DNA of 35,927 nt from Acinetobacter portensis. GTDB taxonomy: Bacteria; Pseudomonadota; Gammaproteobacteria; Pseudomonadales; Moraxellaceae. The notes under the pieces are model-generated. The model was not told the origin of the DNA, ran no database searches, and saw nothing but the letters and a program-made list of their open reading frames with translations. The DNA lies in NCBI RefSeq assembly GCF_009372215.1, contig NZ_LWRV01000095.1:1-35927 (forward strand). Reading direction: 5' to 3'. Every line of letters starts with the position of its first letter. Within the stretch, counting starts at the first letter, position 1. Position numbers and translations under genes: made by a program. Below are positions 35,658 to 35,927 of the stretch, one piece after another.

Positions 35658-35923
35658 TTAAATTCTCTAAGCTTTAAGACAATTGATACGAGTACTAGAA
35701 TCAAGAAAAATAATGGCAATAAAAATGGAGATATCACCAAGAATAATAGAAGAAAAAATTTGGAAGGCAAAACATAATAAATATTACTTACCAAAATCAC
35801 TAATAGATCATAAGCAAGTAATAATGATTTAGGGTAAACAAAAATGAAGGACATTATAAATATTGTTATAACAATACCCTTTGCAAAAACATTGTATTGA
35901 TCAGACACGGCTTTGTTGCACAA
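35624..35923 (-). pseudogene. Upstream fragment of a frame-broken membrane protein, cut by an IS end
   Basis: A 99-residue reading frame holding about three hydrophobic segments (for example VITIFIMSFIFVYP and FFLLLFLVISPFLLPLFFLILVLVSIVL), ending 7 codons past the A run. Its nominal TTG start lies inside what looks like an insertion-sequence terminal repeat, so the native start may be displaced. It is very AT-rich (14 of 60 at 35701-35760). The zero-frame heptamer T TTA AAA at the end is a canonical -1 slip site. The frame may therefore still be read through into the next one, or the gene may simply be broken. Confidence 0.55.
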
Positions 35924-35927
35924 AGAT
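35909..35927. mobile_element. Probable insertion-sequence terminal repeat at window edge
   Basis: The last 19 bases, GGCTTTGTTGCACAAAGAT, look like the terminal inverted repeat of IS elements of the IS5/IS903 or IS6 type, which commonly begin GGCTxTGTTGCA. The rest of the element would lie beyond the window, so no transposase is visible. The recognition is from memory. Confidence 0.45.

Overview
The window looks like chromosome from a gammaproteobacterium of the Moraxellaceae, most probably Acinetobacter (not A. baumannii with any certainty). Support: moderately AT-rich DNA, short intergenic gaps closed by compact A-tract/T-tract hairpin terminators, protein sequences close to what I know of Acinetobacter (mdh next to a periplasmic RNase T2-like protein, slt, miaB-phoH-ybeY, tonB-exbB-exbD, rpmB-rpmG, topA), and a likely insertion-sequence end at the right edge. 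I ran no search; the assignment rests on recognition. Most of the window is ordinary core genome. No CRISPR array, tRNA, rRNA or complete mobile element was seen.

Layout. 1-4 kb: malate dehydrogenase, an RNase T2-fold protein that has lost its catalytic residues, and soluble lytic transglycosylase, all leftward. 4.2-7.3 kb: a rightward RNA-maturation operon miaB-phoH-ybeY, two of whose genes start with TTG. 7.5-10.8 kb: an isolated TonB-like protein (leftward), two conserved proteins of unknown role, and xanthine phosphoribosyltransferase behind a perfect 14-bp dyad. 10.8-12.8 kb: a leftward pair of a 2-oxoglutarate/Fe(II) oxygenase and an orphan MetQ-type lipoprotein. 13-15.4 kb: a small zinc-ribbon/glycine-zipper protein, WrbA and a YihY/BrkB membrane protein. 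15.5-18.2 kb: two DMT exporters divergent from an AraC-type regulator, with a 21-bp-phased direct repeat between them. 18.3-21.2 kb: tonB-exbB-exbD with a Fur-like site in its promoter, then purU. 21.3-23.6 kb: a TetR regulator divergent from an aldehyde dehydrogenase, with a perfect operator-like dyad on the dehydrogenase promoter. 23.6-26 kb: rpmB-rpmG behind a strong promoter, and a YbaL/Kef-type antiporter. 26-31.4 kb: two small conserved proteins, an RRM protein, a UvrD-type helicase, a low-GC gene of unknown function, and glycerate kinase. 31.5-35.2 kb: an AhpD-like protein, a cluster of DnaA-box-like sites, topA and a small membrane protein. 35.3-35.9 kb: a very AT-rich membrane-protein gene that appears broken twice, by a frame break at an A7 run and by an insertion sequence at the window edge.

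Themes. Envelope energy and iron uptake appear in two TonB loci. Translation and RNA quality control appear in miaB, phoH, ybeY, rpmBG and the RRM protein. Two divergent regulator/target pairs (AraC-DMT and TetR-ALDH) each carry a visible operator candidate. I do not see a clear new multi-gene system. The best leads are the catalytically dead RNase T2 protein, the zinc-ribbon/glycine-zipper protein, the AraC repeat pair, the xpt dyad, the DnaA-box cluster beside topA, the foreign-looking 243-residue protein, and the frame-broken gene at the right end.
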